This document shows, piece after piece, positions 46,034-55,795 of a DNA stretch of 64,000 nucleotides; position 1 is the first letter of the stretch; the number at the start of each line of letters is the position of its first letter. The notes beneath the pieces were generated by a model. It worked only from the letters and a program-made list of their open reading frames with translations. It was not told the DNA's origin and did no database searches. Made by a program: the position numbers and the translations under genes. The stretch is from Robiginitalea aestuariiviva (GTDB lineage Bacteria; Bacteroidota; Bacteroidia; Flavobacteriales; Flavobacteriaceae): the NCBI RefSeq assembly GCF_029537735.1, contig NZ_JARPUQ010000001.1, positions 1,438,860 through 1,502,859 on the forward strand. The letters are read 5' to 3'.

Positions 46034-46738
46034 ATGAACAAGCAGATTGTGTTTCGCGATCTGGGTTTTCGGGATTACAAGCAGGCCTGGGACGACCAGG
46101 AAGCCCTTTTCCAGGAAATCCTGCAGTTAAAATCGGCCAATCGCAAGGCAGCGGTACCGGTCCCAACCCCCAATTATTTCCTTTTTGTGGAGCATCCGCA
46201 CGTCTATACCCTGGGTAAAAGCGGGGACAAAAACAACCTGCTGGTACCCGAAGCCGTTTTGAAGTCCAGGGGCGCGAGCTTTTATCACATAAACCGAGGC
46301 GGGGATATTACTTACCACGGCCCGGGGCAGGTGGTGGGCTATCCCATCCTGGACCTGGAAAACTTTTTTACGGACATCCACAAATACCTGCGGTTACTGG
46401 AGGAAATGGTAATCCTGACCCTGGCCGACTACGGCCTGAAAGGGGAACGCTCCCAGGGGGAGACGGGGGTATGGCTGGACGTTGGGACCCCTCGTGCGCG
46501 TAAGATCTGCGCCATGGGCGTACGCGCCAGCCGCTGGGTAACCATGCACGGGTTTGCCCTGAACGTGAATACGGACCTTTCCTATTTTGACCTGATGGTG
46601 CCCTGCGGGATTCGCGATAAAGGGGTGACTTCCCTGAGTGCCGAACTCGGTCGGCACCTGCCCATGGAAGAGGTGAAAACCCGGCTGCAGCAGCACTTCC
46701 TTGAACTTTTTGGGGGCCGAAACAGCCTAGACTCTTAG
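46034..46738 (+). CDS. lipB: octanoyltransferase LipB
   Basis: 234 residues. Family motifs: FLFVEHPHVYTLGKSG (41-57), RGGDITYHGPGQVVGYP (near 85-105), GVRASRWVTMHGFALNV with the conserved lysine region, and VPCGI with the catalytic Cys. It moves octanoate from acyl carrier protein to lipoyl domains. The stop codon overlaps the convergent 816-residue lipoprotein gene by 4 bp. Confidence 0.96.
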   Translation: MNKQIVFRDLGFRDYKQAWDDQEALFQEILQLKSANRKAAVPVPTPNYFLFVEHPHVYTLGKSGDKNNLLVPEAVLKSRGASFYHINRGGDITYHGPGQVVGYPILDLENFFTDIHKYLRLLEEMVILTLADYGLKGERSQGETGVWLDVGTPRARKICAMGVRASRWVTMHGFALNVNTDLSYFDLMVPCGIRDKGVTSLSAELGRHLPMEEVKTRLQQHFLELFGGRNSLDS

Positions 46739-49185
46739 CGTTGTAAGCGGTACACGGCCACGGAACTGTCCCGGAACTTCACCACCAGTTCGGGGTTGCG
46801 GTCCCCGTCGATGTCTGCCATATCCGGAAGGCCATTGGACTCTACCGGGAAGCCCGGGAGGGACACGGCATTGGAGCGGAACAGGAACAGCTGTTGGGTT
46901 TGGATGTCGGTAACCGCCACGTATATAATGTCGTTCAGGTAAAACATACGCGGAGGGGTGTATACGCCCAACTCCAGTTCGGCCCGGTTTCCCCTAACCC
47001 GTAAAATATTGTCGTCCATCAAAGACAACGTCTTGGCGGTGGCGAACATCCCGTGGTCCGCATTCAGGTTCATGGGCGTGCGGCTGATCTTCCCCTGGGG
47101 GTCTATAGCAATCAGGTTCCCGCCCCGGTCGGTAAAGGCAAAGGTGTTGCGGTAGAGGAATACCCCATTATCGGAGTAGTCGAAGGTTTCCCGTACCCGC
47201 ACCCGGGTATCGCCTACCCGGTTCCGGATCTCCAGGCGCCCGTTTTCCAGCCGGAACACCAGGTAGTCCCTGCTGCCGACGCGGAAATGCTGGGCCGGGC
47301 CTAGCACGGCGCTGCCGGCATCTCTATATTTGAAGCCAGTAACGTTCCTTCCCTGTCCGTCCAGCATATGGATGGTTGAACCCTGGGCCACCACCAGACG
47401 GTAGTTCCGGTTGTTCTCGTAATCAAAGACCGCCAGAGCGCCCAGGTTACCCCCTTCATAAACCCTGGGGAATGGGGCTACCGGGTTGCCATTGCGATCC
47501 AGCACTACAACCCGGTCCGGCAGGGAAAATGCCATTTGCAAACGCTCATTTCGAAACAGGTCTACCTGATGGATAGTTCCTAAAATGGGTCCTTTCAGCG
47601 TTTTTTTCCAGAAGAGCTTCCCCGTATTCGAAAACAGGTATAGCTGGTTCTGGTCGTCCTGCACGGCAATATCCATTTGGCCGTTCAGGTGGTTTTTCAG
47701 CAAGTAGGGGCCCGCGGCAACCTTACCGTCCAGCCTGAGCTGGAGGAGCTGGCTAACGCCCTTGCCGCTGCCTGAAGGATCGTCCTTTTTCCGGAACTGG
47801 TATTCCAGCAGGTCATAGGAGGCATTGCTGTTGATCTGGGCGGCATAGAGGTAGTCTTCTGGCAGATGGGACGCAGCTTTTTGGGGGAGCCCCAAAAGGA
47901 CCCCGGGGTCACTAAAATATCCCGAGGCGGAAGGGTTTTCAACAAGGGCCATGGCTGTGGATGCGTTGGTCAGGTAGGTGTCCATGGCCTGGAAGGCAGG
48001 GTCCTGCCCGTAGGTGTCTTTCCGGGTAATGGCGCTTATGGTGTTGCGCAGGGTTTCCGGGGAACGCCCAAATAGGAAGGTGGTGCCCGTACGGGCGTAG
48101 TGGGTCCAGTCCGGCGCTGTATTCAGCAAGGGTTCAAAAGCTTGTTTGATCGGGGCTTCCGGGCTCAGGTCATAGAGGGTGGCTCCCTGAAATTCCACAG
48201 CGCCGGAGCGGTGGGGTTGTAAAAACTCCGTAAGGCTTTCCGCATTCAGGGCTTGGAGCACCAATAGGGGCTGCCCATCCCATTCTGCCAGGGCCAGTTG
48301 TTCGGTGCTTTCCACTAGAGCCCGGTAGGTGTTTTCATTGGCCCGAACTTCCTTTTGGTTATCCAGAAAGCGCCCGGGATCTTGCAGGGAAAAACCAGCC
48401 AGGGAAGAGGCCCCGGCAGGGACGCGATCCAACAGCTCCCCCAGGGGCAGCGGGGGAATACCCCGCAGCAGTTTTCGGTTGTCCCAAAGGCTGTCCGGCC
48501 TGTTTTCCAGGCCCTGGGCAAAGAGTGCGTCCGCCGGCATGCGCAGATCGTAGGCCGTCCAGGCGGCTTGCGGGCCCGGGGCCGGCTCAGGCAGTTCGCC
48601 AAGCAGGAAGATTTCCAGGGGGTGCAGTCCGGTTTCCGGATAGCAGAGTGTAACGGCCGCTTCGCTATTTGCAGTTTTCAGGGCGCGCGCCAGTTCCGGG
48701 AACCGGTTTTCGGCGGCCTGTGAGTTTAGGAATTCAGGTGTGCTGGCTACCAGACGCAAGGAACCTTTTCGGGCCGTGAAAAGCCCGGAGTCTTCGGGGA
48801 GGGCCCATTCCGGGGGGAGGGACTCCCCGGCCTGCAGGTCCAGGCTGTCCTCCAGAGCGGTCATGGGTTGGTCAAAGAGCAGCAGCCAATGGGAAAGGGT
48901 GTCTTCCCGGGCGGTAAAGGCAAGCAGGGCACCCTGCCCGGGGTCCAGGGCCAGGATCTCCTCCAGCCGGCTTTCCAGGGGGGTAGGCCCCAGGGATTTC
49001 CGGTAATGGGCCAGTAGGGCGTTGTTCCGGAGTTCTGCACGTAGTTGTTCCGGGTAGGGGATGGAAAGCACCAGGGCGGTGGAATCCGGCAGGAGGTCCA
49101 GGGGGCGGGCTTCGCGGTCTGCCCGCGGATGGCATCCCAGGGTAAGAAGGACTATCAGTAAGGGCAGCAGGATATAGGGCCGCAT
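46735..49185 (-). CDS. large lipoprotein with DUF3352-like N-terminus and repeat C-terminus
   Basis: From the ATG at 49185 (MRPYILLPLLIVLLTLGC) 816 residues with lipobox LTLGC; the longer frame to 49455 overlaps rnhB and is rejected. The N-terminal two thirds resemble a domain scoring substrate-like lists of leucine-rich strands (LLPDSTALVLSIPYPEQL, GALLAFTAREDTLSHWLLLF). The last third has beta-propeller/VCBS-like segments (LDGQGRNVTGFKYRD; NPELVVKFRDSSVAVYRL). Function unknown; anchored in the envelope. Confidence 0.8.
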   Translation of the reverse strand: MRPYILLPLLIVLLTLGCHPRADREARPLDLLPDSTALVLSIPYPEQLRAELRNNALLAHYRKSLGPTPLESRLEEILALDPGQGALLAFTAREDTLSHWLLLFDQPMTALEDSLDLQAGESLPPEWALPEDSGLFTARKGSLRLVASTPEFLNSQAAENRFPELARALKTANSEAAVTLCYPETGLHPLEIFLLGELPEPAPGPQAAWTAYDLRMPADALFAQGLENRPDSLWDNRKLLRGIPPLPLGELLDRVPAGASSLAGFSLQDPGRFLDNQKEVRANENTYRALVESTEQLALAEWDGQPLLVLQALNAESLTEFLQPHRSGAVEFQGATLYDLSPEAPIKQAFEPLLNTAPDWTHYARTGTTFLFGRSPETLRNTISAITRKDTYGQDPAFQAMDTYLTNASTAMALVENPSASGYFSDPGVLLGLPQKAASHLPEDYLYAAQINSNASYDLLEYQFRKKDDPSGSGKGVSQLLQLRLDGKVAAGPYLLKNHLNGQMDIAVQDDQNQLYLFSNTGKLFWKKTLKGPILGTIHQVDLFRNERLQMAFSLPDRVVVLDRNGNPVAPFPRVYEGGNLGALAVFDYENNRNYRLVVAQGSTIHMLDGQGRNVTGFKYRDAGSAVLGPAQHFRVGSRDYLVFRLENGRLEIRNRVGDTRVRVRETFDYSDNGVFLYRNTFAFTDRGGNLIAIDPQGKISRTPMNLNADHGMFATAKTLSLMDDNILRVRGNRAELELGVYTPPRMFYLNDIIYVAVTDIQTQQLFLFRSNAVSLPGFPVESNGLPDMADIDGDRNPELVVKFRDSSVAVYRLQR

Positions 49186-49217
49186 GGAATCAACAGGCTT
49201 TGGCACAAAAGTAGGAC

Positions 49218-49814
49218 CTAGAATTGAAATTTCAACTGCTCGGGCAGCAGGCGGAAACTTTTCCGGTGGTAGGGGGTGGGGCCCAGGCGGGCCAGGGCTT
49301 CCCGGTGTTCTGTGGTCGGGTAGCCCTTGTTTTTGGCCCATTGGTATTCGGGGTGGGTGGCATGTATACGTTCCATGTAACGGTCCCGTTCGGTCTTGGC
49401 CAGCACCGAGGCTGCCGCGATATTCAGGAAGCGTCCGTCGCCTTTGATCAGGCATTCATGCGGCACGTCGCCAAAGGGGATAAACCGATTGCCGTCCACA
49501 GCGATGGCCTCGGGTGCAGGGTCCAGTTGGCTCAGGGCCCGGTGCATGGCTTCAATAGAGGCTTTAAGGATATTTATGCGGTCGATCTCCTGTGGTCCTA
49601 CATGTGCTATCGCATAGGTCAGGGCTTCTTTCCGGATCATCGGTGCCAGGATTTCCCGCTGGGCCGCGGAGAGTTTTTTGGAGTCGTTTAGCATCGGGTG
49701 GCGAAACCCTTCAGGCAGAATGACGGCCGCAGCCGTGACGGGCCCGGCCAGGCATCCGCGGCCTGCTTCGTCCGTTCCGGCCTCCATAAAGCATCTGAAA
49801 TAGGGTTTAAGCAT
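49218..49814 (-). CDS. rnhB: ribonuclease HII
   Basis: 198 residues. Catalytic DEAGRG motif at 15-20, further conserved LNDSKKLSAAQRE, GDGRFLNIAAASVLAKTERDRYM and GYPTTEH. It removes ribonucleotides from RNA-DNA hybrids. It precedes the 816-residue lipoprotein gene on the same strand by 32 bp. Confidence 0.96.
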   Translation of the reverse strand: MLKPYFRCFMEAGTDEAGRGCLAGPVTAAAVILPEGFRHPMLNDSKKLSAAQREILAPMIRKEALTYAIAHVGPQEIDRINILKASIEAMHRALSQLDPAPEAIAVDGNRFIPFGDVPHECLIKGDGRFLNIAAASVLAKTERDRYMERIHATHPEYQWAKNKGYPTTEHREALARLGPTPYHRKSFRLLPEQLKFQF

Positions 49815-49972
49815 GGTTTTGGGGTTGCTACAGGTGTTTTACGGTTTAAAAAGCCTCCTAAAAATTAGAAAATATGTTAAATCTTTAAGGATGTATCATA
49901 TAATCCGAAAAAACGCTGATGTTTAGGAAAATCTAAAGGGTTCTTTAACACCTTGGGGGGCAACCGTTAAAA

Positions 49973-50006
49973 GATTCTTGTAAAATTAGCTTATTATTTA
50001 GATTTT
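49973..50006 (+). promoter_or_regulatory. possible promoter of the susCD operon
   Basis: TTG (near 49978) and TAGATTTTTG (near 49998) at about 18-bp spacing resemble the phylum's promoter, the TTTG being 2 bp further along than consensus. It lies about 30 bp before the SusC start at 50037. Confidence 0.4.
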
Positions 50007-50036
50007 TGCGATTGGCTAATTCAAAATACTAATTAA

Positions 50037-53000
50037 ATGACATCAAGATTAACGAAGATCTTGACACTATTCTTAATGGTGTTGAGCGTAACGTTCTCCT
50101 TTGCACAGGAGAAGACCGTTACAGGTAATGTGGTGGATCAGAATAATCTCCCATTGCCTGGAGTTTCTGTGATTGTGGTTGGAACCACTCGCGGAACCCA
50201 AACCGATTTTGACGGAAATTATGCGATCCAGGTAAGCCAGGGGCAGGTGCTCCGGTTCTCCTACCTGGGGCAGAAGACCGTAGACCTCACCGTTGGCGCG
50301 ACCAATGTGATGAACGTGCAAATGGAGGAAGATGCTGCTGTACTCGAGGAAGTAGTGGTTCAGGGTTACCGGACTGCTACCCGTGAGAAATCCAGTATTG
50401 CCGCTCAGACCATTAGTGCGACCACCATCCAGAACCGTCCGAACGCCAACGTGGTGCAAACCCTTTCCGGCCAGGTAGCCGGTCTGGACATCAGCGTGGC
50501 CAGCGGGCAGCCGGGTGCGGCGCCTACCGTGCGTTTGCGCGGGGTGAACTCCATCAATGGTAACACCGCTCCGCTTTTTATCGTAGACGGTACGCCGGTG
50601 GACGAAACCAACTTCCGGAGCATCAACCCCCAGGACATTGAGTCCATCTCCGTTCTTAAGGATGCCGGGGCAACCGCCATCTACGGAAACCGGGGAGCAA
50701 ACGGGGTGGTAGTGATCAAAACCAAGACCGGGTCTTACGGGCAGGAATTGCAGATCGACTACACCGGAATCCTGAGCTTCAGTACGCTGCAGGACAACGA
50801 TTACAACCTGATGGATTCCCAGGAGCAACTGACCCTGGAGAACCAGCGTGGGGCAGGACGGGGTAACACCCTGACCCCTCAGGAAATTGCTGCGGCGCCC
50901 ACCTTTAACTGGGTAGATTTCTTTTTCCGGACTGCCCTGACGCAGAACCACAACCTGCGCCTGTCCGGAGGATCTGAGAATTTCTCTCAGGCGACAACCC
51001 TGGGTTATTTTGATGCCGAAGGGATCCTGGAGGATTCCGACCTGCAACGTTTTAACCTGCGGAACAACCTGACCGGGAAGTCCAAGAACGACAAGTTCAA
51101 CTACGGAACCAACGTTTCCATCAACTACAGTAAGTCCGACGAGCCGAACAGCATCGGGTCCGGGGCCATCAACCGGAACTACATCCTGGGAGCTTACCAG
51201 TCTGTACCGTACATTACGCCGGATGATTATGTAGACGGAGCTGCCCTGCTGTCTCCGCTGCTTTTCAGCAACACCCCCCTGTTCCTGCTGGACCGTCTGC
51301 GCACCTACACCCGTTTTGAGGAAGAGATTAAGCTAATCGGAAGCCTGAACGCATCCTACAAGCTTACTCCGGAGCTGACTGCAGCCATTACGATGGGTGC
51401 GGATTACCAGAGTGCTTTCCTGACTCGTGCGGAAGGACCGACGTCTTTTAACGCCCTGCTTTTCGGGGGTGCTGAAAACCCGACTTCAGGTTTCCAGCAG
51501 CAGAATAGCAACCGCGTCTTCAGCTACAACCAGGTAACCTCCCTGAACTACGCCAACCAATGGGGCAAGCACGCCATTAACGTGGGTGCCTATATGGAGT
51601 ACTTCAAGGCCCACCTGAGAACCTTTGGGTACTTTGCCAATGGTTTGAACCCGAAAACCTTTTACCCGGGTGACGGCGATGGCCTGATCAACGTGGTTTA
51701 CGACCAGGATGCAGGAGCCCTGCTCTTCCCTGATAACCCCACTGCGAATATTCTGAATGCGGGTCTTTTCTCCTATTTCGGACAGGCCGATTACGACTAC
51801 GATACCCGTTACGGGATTACCGGGACTATCCGCCGGGATGCTTCCTACCGTTTTGCGGGCAGTAACAAGTGGGCTACCTTCTACTCCGTTGCGGGTCGCT
51901 GGAACATCCACAACGAAGAGTTTATGGCCAATTCCGTTTTCGATCAGCTGAAGCTGCGCGCCTCTTACGGTACCGCAGGGAACCAGCGGATTGCCGGGGG
52001 TAGCTACTTTACAGCACCCGACCTGACCAAGAACTTCTTCGCCACCGGGCAGGGATATGGACTGAATAACTCCATCTTCCTTTCCCAGATTGCGAATACC
52101 ACGCTGCGTTGGGAGACGGTAACCTCTGCGAACATCGGTCTGGACTTCGAAGTCTTTGACCGTCGCCTCCGCGGAACCCTGGATGTCTACGACAAGAAGA
52201 CCTCCGACCTGTTCCAGAGCACGCCTGTATCCGCCATCAACGCGGTAACGTCCCTGAACGCCAACACCGGCGACCTGACCAACCGCGGGGTGGATTTCAC
52301 CCTGAACTGGGACCTGATCCGCAGTGATGAGGCCGATGGGTTTAACCTTACGCTGAGTGCCGTAGGAAACTACAACGAGACCGAGCTGGCAAACCTGCCC
52401 AGCGAGGAAGGTGAGATCATTGGTACCGGCCGCGATGGAGGGAAACTCTTTGAGTATTACACCATCCGCTATGCCGGGGTGAACCCTTCCAACGGTAACC
52501 TGCTGTTCTATACGGCCGATGGAGATGTTACGGAGAATCCGGATGCGGATACCGACCGGGTTTGGCTCAACAAAAACATCTTCCCGGACTGGCAGGGTAG
52601 CTTTGGGTTCAATATGGACTACAAAGGTTTCTTCCTGTCCACGCAGTTTAACTATGTGACCGGGGTGGATCGTTACGACTTTGACCTGTCTTCCTTCCAG
52701 AATCCGGACAACGTAGGACAGTTCCGCTCCTCTCGCGACCTGCTTCGCGCCTGGACGCCGGATAACCGGATTACAGACATTCCTGCCTATGACGCGACCA
52801 ACAGGGCTTCTTTTGCCTCCGACCGTTATCTGAAGGAAGCGGATTACATCCGCCTGCGTTTTGCACAAATCGGATACAACTTCCCGAAACGTTACCTGGA
52901 TGGAACCGGCCTGCAGCGGCTGCGCATCTTCGGAAACGCGGAGAACCTGTTCACCTGGACCAAGTGGCGCGGTTTTGACGCGGAGGCCCAGAGCAACACC

Positions 53001-53057
53001 TCCCGTCTGTATCCGACCCCCAGAACCCTTTCCGTTGGATTTGAATTCGGATTTTAA
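50037..53057 (+). CDS. susC: SusC/RagA family TonB-linked outer membrane receptor
   Basis: 1006 residues. Signal peptide to about 24 (LSVTFSFAQ), carboxypeptidase regulatory-like domain (VTGNVVDQNNLPLPGVSVIVVGTTRG, 26-105), plug with the SusC-type VVVQGYRTATREKSS and NRGANGVVVIKTKTG, then a 22-strand barrel ending in aromatic Phe (SVGFEFGF). It imports oligomers in complex with the SusD protein encoded next. No sugar- or peptide-degrading enzyme gene is close by, so the substrate is unknown. Confidence 0.95.
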   Translation: MTSRLTKILTLFLMVLSVTFSFAQEKTVTGNVVDQNNLPLPGVSVIVVGTTRGTQTDFDGNYAIQVSQGQVLRFSYLGQKTVDLTVGATNVMNVQMEEDAAVLEEVVVQGYRTATREKSSIAAQTISATTIQNRPNANVVQTLSGQVAGLDISVASGQPGAAPTVRLRGVNSINGNTAPLFIVDGTPVDETNFRSINPQDIESISVLKDAGATAIYGNRGANGVVVIKTKTGSYGQELQIDYTGILSFSTLQDNDYNLMDSQEQLTLENQRGAGRGNTLTPQEIAAAPTFNWVDFFFRTALTQNHNLRLSGGSENFSQATTLGYFDAEGILEDSDLQRFNLRNNLTGKSKNDKFNYGTNVSINYSKSDEPNSIGSGAINRNYILGAYQSVPYITPDDYVDGAALLSPLLFSNTPLFLLDRLRTYTRFEEEIKLIGSLNASYKLTPELTAAITMGADYQSAFLTRAEGPTSFNALLFGGAENPTSGFQQQNSNRVFSYNQVTSLNYANQWGKHAINVGAYMEYFKAHLRTFGYFANGLNPKTFYPGDGDGLINVVYDQDAGALLFPDNPTANILNAGLFSYFGQADYDYDTRYGITGTIRRDASYRFAGSNKWATFYSVAGRWNIHNEEFMANSVFDQLKLRASYGTAGNQRIAGGSYFTAPDLTKNFFATGQGYGLNNSIFLSQIANTTLRWETVTSANIGLDFEVFDRRLRGTLDVYDKKTSDLFQSTPVSAINAVTSLNANTGDLTNRGVDFTLNWDLIRSDEADGFNLTLSAVGNYNETELANLPSEEGEIIGTGRDGGKLFEYYTIRYAGVNPSNGNLLFYTADGDVTENPDADTDRVWLNKNIFPDWQGSFGFNMDYKGFFLSTQFNYVTGVDRYDFDLSSFQNPDNVGQFRSSRDLLRAWTPDNRITDIPAYDATNRASFASDRYLKEADYIRLRFAQIGYNFPKRYLDGTGLQRLRIFGNAENLFTWTKWRGFDAEAQSNTSRLYPTPRTLSVGFEFGF

Positions 53058-53071
53058 AAGAAAAAAGAGCA

Positions 53072-54562
53072 ATGAAAAATATCAGAAACTTTTTAATGAT
53101 AATTGGCGTGTTCACGGGTCTTGTGGCCTGTAACGACGCCATTGAGATCGACCAACCCGGAAGGTTGGATGCAGATGCCGCCTTCCAGTCTCTGGATGAC
53201 CTGGAAGCAGGTTTGTTCGGCGCCTATGACCAATTTGACATTTCACCCGATATCGCCTTCCAGTCCATCTTTACCGATGAGCTGTCCATCGGTTTCGACA
53301 ACGGTGGGCAGGGCCTGGCGGATTACGGGTTTGTATTGAATGCGGGAAGTACCGCTCCCCAGGTTTTTTGGGTGAATGGATACCAGCAACTCAATGCTGC
53401 GAACCGGCTGATCGAGGCTTCAGACATCATTGAACCTCAGGATGCTGCTGAGCAGGCCCGCTTCAATCAGATTCTGGGTGAAGCTTATGCCTTGCGTGCC
53501 TGGGCCCATTTTATCCTGCTGTCTTACTTCAGCACGGATTACACCAATGACGGGGCTCTGAGTGTAATCAATATGGATTTTGTGCCGACGATCGACCAGC
53601 AGCTCCTCCGGAATACCAATGGGGAGACTTTTGCACTGATCGAATCCGACCTGACTCAGGCAGCCAGCCTGATCAGTGAGGACAACGGGGTTACCCGGAT
53701 CAATGACGATTTCGTGACTGCCCTGCGGGCACGCATCGCGGCTTACCGTCAGGATTACGCTACTGCAGGTACCCTGAGCCAGCAGCTGATCAATAAATAC
53801 CCGCTGGCCAACCGGGCCGATTACCAGGCCATGTTCCTGGACGAATCCGACGGGGAAGTGATCTTCAAGCTGGAGCGTACCAACAATGACACCTACGACG
53901 GACAAGGGGCTACCGGTAGTGCAGCTGCCGGAGGCTGGGCAGGAGCGCGTTTTGCCTTTGTGAACGCAACCCTGGCAGGATCTCCCTATTTTGAAATGGG
54001 GCGTTCCCTGTTCAACTTGCTGGACCCTACAGACATCCGTTACGATGTGATGGTAGCACCCACCAGCCTGATTGATCCGGATTATGCCACCAACCAGGAC
54101 CCGGCCGAGGACATCCTCGTGATCCAGAAATACCCGGGCTCTGAAGGGCAGCCGCTCATGAACGACCTGAAGATTTTCCGGGCGTCTGAGATGTACCTGA
54201 TTCGTGCAGAGGCTTATGTAGCCCAGAACAACCTGACCGAGGCGGCCAATTTGATCAAGGCCATCCGGGATGCGCGTTTTGGAACGGATACCGCTGCGCC
54301 TGTTTTTGCCAACCAAACGGATGCCTATGCTGCGCTCCTGAATGAGCGTCGCGTAGAGCTGGCATATGAAGGCCACCGCTATTTTGACCTGAAGCGCCTG
54401 GGCTCCCGTGCCAACCAGGGAGTTACAAAAGATCCGATCGATTGTGCCTTTAACGGGGCCTGTACCCTTTCTGCAGACGACTACCGCTTTACGCTGCCGC
54501 TGCCGATCGTGGAATTCAATGCCAACCCCGGGCTGCGTGAGCAGCAAAACCCCGGTTACTAA
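53072..54562 (+). CDS. susD: SusD/RagB family outer membrane lipoprotein
   Basis: 496 residues with signal peptide and lipid Cys20 (TGLVACND). The TPR-like helical fold is seen in ALRAWAHFILLSYFS and the C-terminal RagB domain in RASEMYLIRAEAYVAQNN and NERRVELAYEGHRYFDLKR. It binds substrate on the cell surface over the SusC barrel. It starts 14 bp after susC. Confidence 0.95.
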   Translation: MKNIRNFLMIIGVFTGLVACNDAIEIDQPGRLDADAAFQSLDDLEAGLFGAYDQFDISPDIAFQSIFTDELSIGFDNGGQGLADYGFVLNAGSTAPQVFWVNGYQQLNAANRLIEASDIIEPQDAAEQARFNQILGEAYALRAWAHFILLSYFSTDYTNDGALSVINMDFVPTIDQQLLRNTNGETFALIESDLTQAASLISEDNGVTRINDDFVTALRARIAAYRQDYATAGTLSQQLINKYPLANRADYQAMFLDESDGEVIFKLERTNNDTYDGQGATGSAAAGGWAGARFAFVNATLAGSPYFEMGRSLFNLLDPTDIRYDVMVAPTSLIDPDYATNQDPAEDILVIQKYPGSEGQPLMNDLKIFRASEMYLIRAEAYVAQNNLTEAANLIKAIRDARFGTDTAAPVFANQTDAYAALLNERRVELAYEGHRYFDLKRLGSRANQGVTKDPIDCAFNGACTLSADDYRFTLPLPIVEFNANPGLREQQNPGY

Positions 54563-54574
54563 CCCTCTTAATGC

Positions 54575-55420
54575 ATGACTAAGATGAAAAAGTTTATATA
54601 TCTCTTAATCGCAAGCGCCCTGTTTGTTTCCTCCTGTGAGGAAGACGTGGTAATCTACGATACGGCAAATGGCCAGGCCATTGCCCAGATTATCAATGGT
54701 GCAGAGCAGACCTTGCCGGTTCCCGATACCGGGGATACCGCCATCATTGAGGTGGGGGTAACTACCGTTAGCGATGTGGACCGGACCATTTCCGTAAGCG
54801 TAGATCCTTCTTCCACTGCGGACCCGTCAGAGTACGATATCGACCAGGCGTCCCTGGTGATTCCTGCCGGATCCTTTGTCGGGGAGATTCGCGTAAATGC
54901 CAATTTTAATGCCATCCCGGAAACCGGGCTTACTTCCCTGGTGCTGAACCTGGACAATGTTCAGGGGGCAGACAACCTGGAAGGCGTTTTGTCTCACAAG
55001 ATTAATTTCTTCCGTTTCTGTCCGTTCACCAACGGGGCAAATTTCCTTGGGGAATACCAACTGGAGACCCAGGTACTGGGAATCTTCAATACGCCTACCC
55101 TGACCGATGGCGTGGTAAACATCACCCAGGGGGCCACCGTAGCCGACCGTCAGTTTACTGTGGCGGCCTATCCGGCCTTCGGGGCCTTTACCCCCTTCAC
55201 TTTCTCCTTTAGCCTGATCTGCGGGGAGGTTGTGGTTTCTGCGGTGGATAACATCAACGTGGGCTGCGGCGGTGCAAATGCCGTTGGGCCGTCTTCTGTA
55301 AACGTATCTACGTATAATTCCGGAGACGACTCTGAGCTGATCATTAATTTTGTGGACGATACCCGCGACCAGTGCGGTTGGGGTGCGCCTGAAGTTCAGA
55401 TCAAGCTTACCAAACTGTAA
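54575..55420 (+). CDS. lipoprotein following SusCD, probable accessory binding protein
   Basis: 281 residues; best start is the ATG at 54584 (MKKFIYLLIASALFVSSC), lipobox VSSC. The N-terminal part has strands like a Calx-beta or DUF4843-type domain (DTAIIEVGVTTVSDVDRTISVSVDP). The C-terminal part holds paired cysteines (FRFCPF, LICGEV, VGCGG, QCGWG). Position three in the operon suggests a surface glycan- or peptide-binding lipoprotein. Family not named with confidence. Confidence 0.75.
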   Translation: MTKMKKFIYLLIASALFVSSCEEDVVIYDTANGQAIAQIINGAEQTLPVPDTGDTAIIEVGVTTVSDVDRTISVSVDPSSTADPSEYDIDQASLVIPAGSFVGEIRVNANFNAIPETGLTSLVLNLDNVQGADNLEGVLSHKINFFRFCPFTNGANFLGEYQLETQVLGIFNTPTLTDGVVNITQGATVADRQFTVAAYPAFGAFTPFTFSFSLICGEVVVSAVDNINVGCGGANAVGPSSVNVSTYNSGDDSELIINFVDDTRDQCGWGAPEVQIKLTKL

Positions 55421-55453
55421 TTGATACCTTAGCGCGGTTTGCGCTAGTTTGGG

Positions 55454-55479
55454 AAAAGGCCTCCATTCGGAGGCCTTTT
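55454..55479 (+). terminator. terminator of the susCD operon
   Basis: 11-bp stem AAAAGGCCTCC (55454-55464) and GGAGGCCTTTT (55469-55479), loop ATTC, followed by more T. Strong Rho-independent form. Confidence 0.88.
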
Positions 55480-55754
55480 TTTATGCCTTGGTAAAGTGTC
55501 GTATTTAATATTGAAGCCCCTCTGGGAGGCTAATGCTACCCGGGTCATAGGCCCTTGTGTGTGAGATAGGTAAAACGGGCCTGTCTGGCGCTTCGGGCAT
55601 GGGAATAAACCATCCCTGCTCTTGGGAATTGAATGCGTGGCCTGCCTGCTTTTAAGATTCCGTTCTTCGGAAAGGTCATTGCTTTTTATCCTATTAAAGC
55701 TGTCAAGTATATGAGGCAGGTAAATGATTTAGACTTCCAGTAATTGGTAATAAA

Positions 55755-55777
55755 AAAACCCGCACAGGGCGGGTTTT
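55755..55777 (-). terminator. terminator after the 55796 minus-strand gene
   Basis: AAAACCCGC (55755-55763) pairs with GCGGGTTTT (55769-55777) around ACAGG, with an A run on the plus strand (T run on the minus). It ends the minus-strand transcript. Confidence 0.8.
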
Positions 55778-55795
55778 AATGGGCAGGAGGATGGC

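Larger units (their letters stand above)
55421..55795. other. intergenic stretch bounded by two terminators
   Basis: 375 bp between the susCD operon and the convergent minus-strand gene. A terminator lies at each end (55454-55479 and 55755-55777). The middle (55485-55750) has no coding frame or tRNA that I can support. Confidence 0.6.

Noticed and set aside
46735..49455. 906-residue version of the large lipoprotein
   Set aside because: The first 90 residues overlap rnhB in another frame; the ATG at 49185 gives a proper lipobox.
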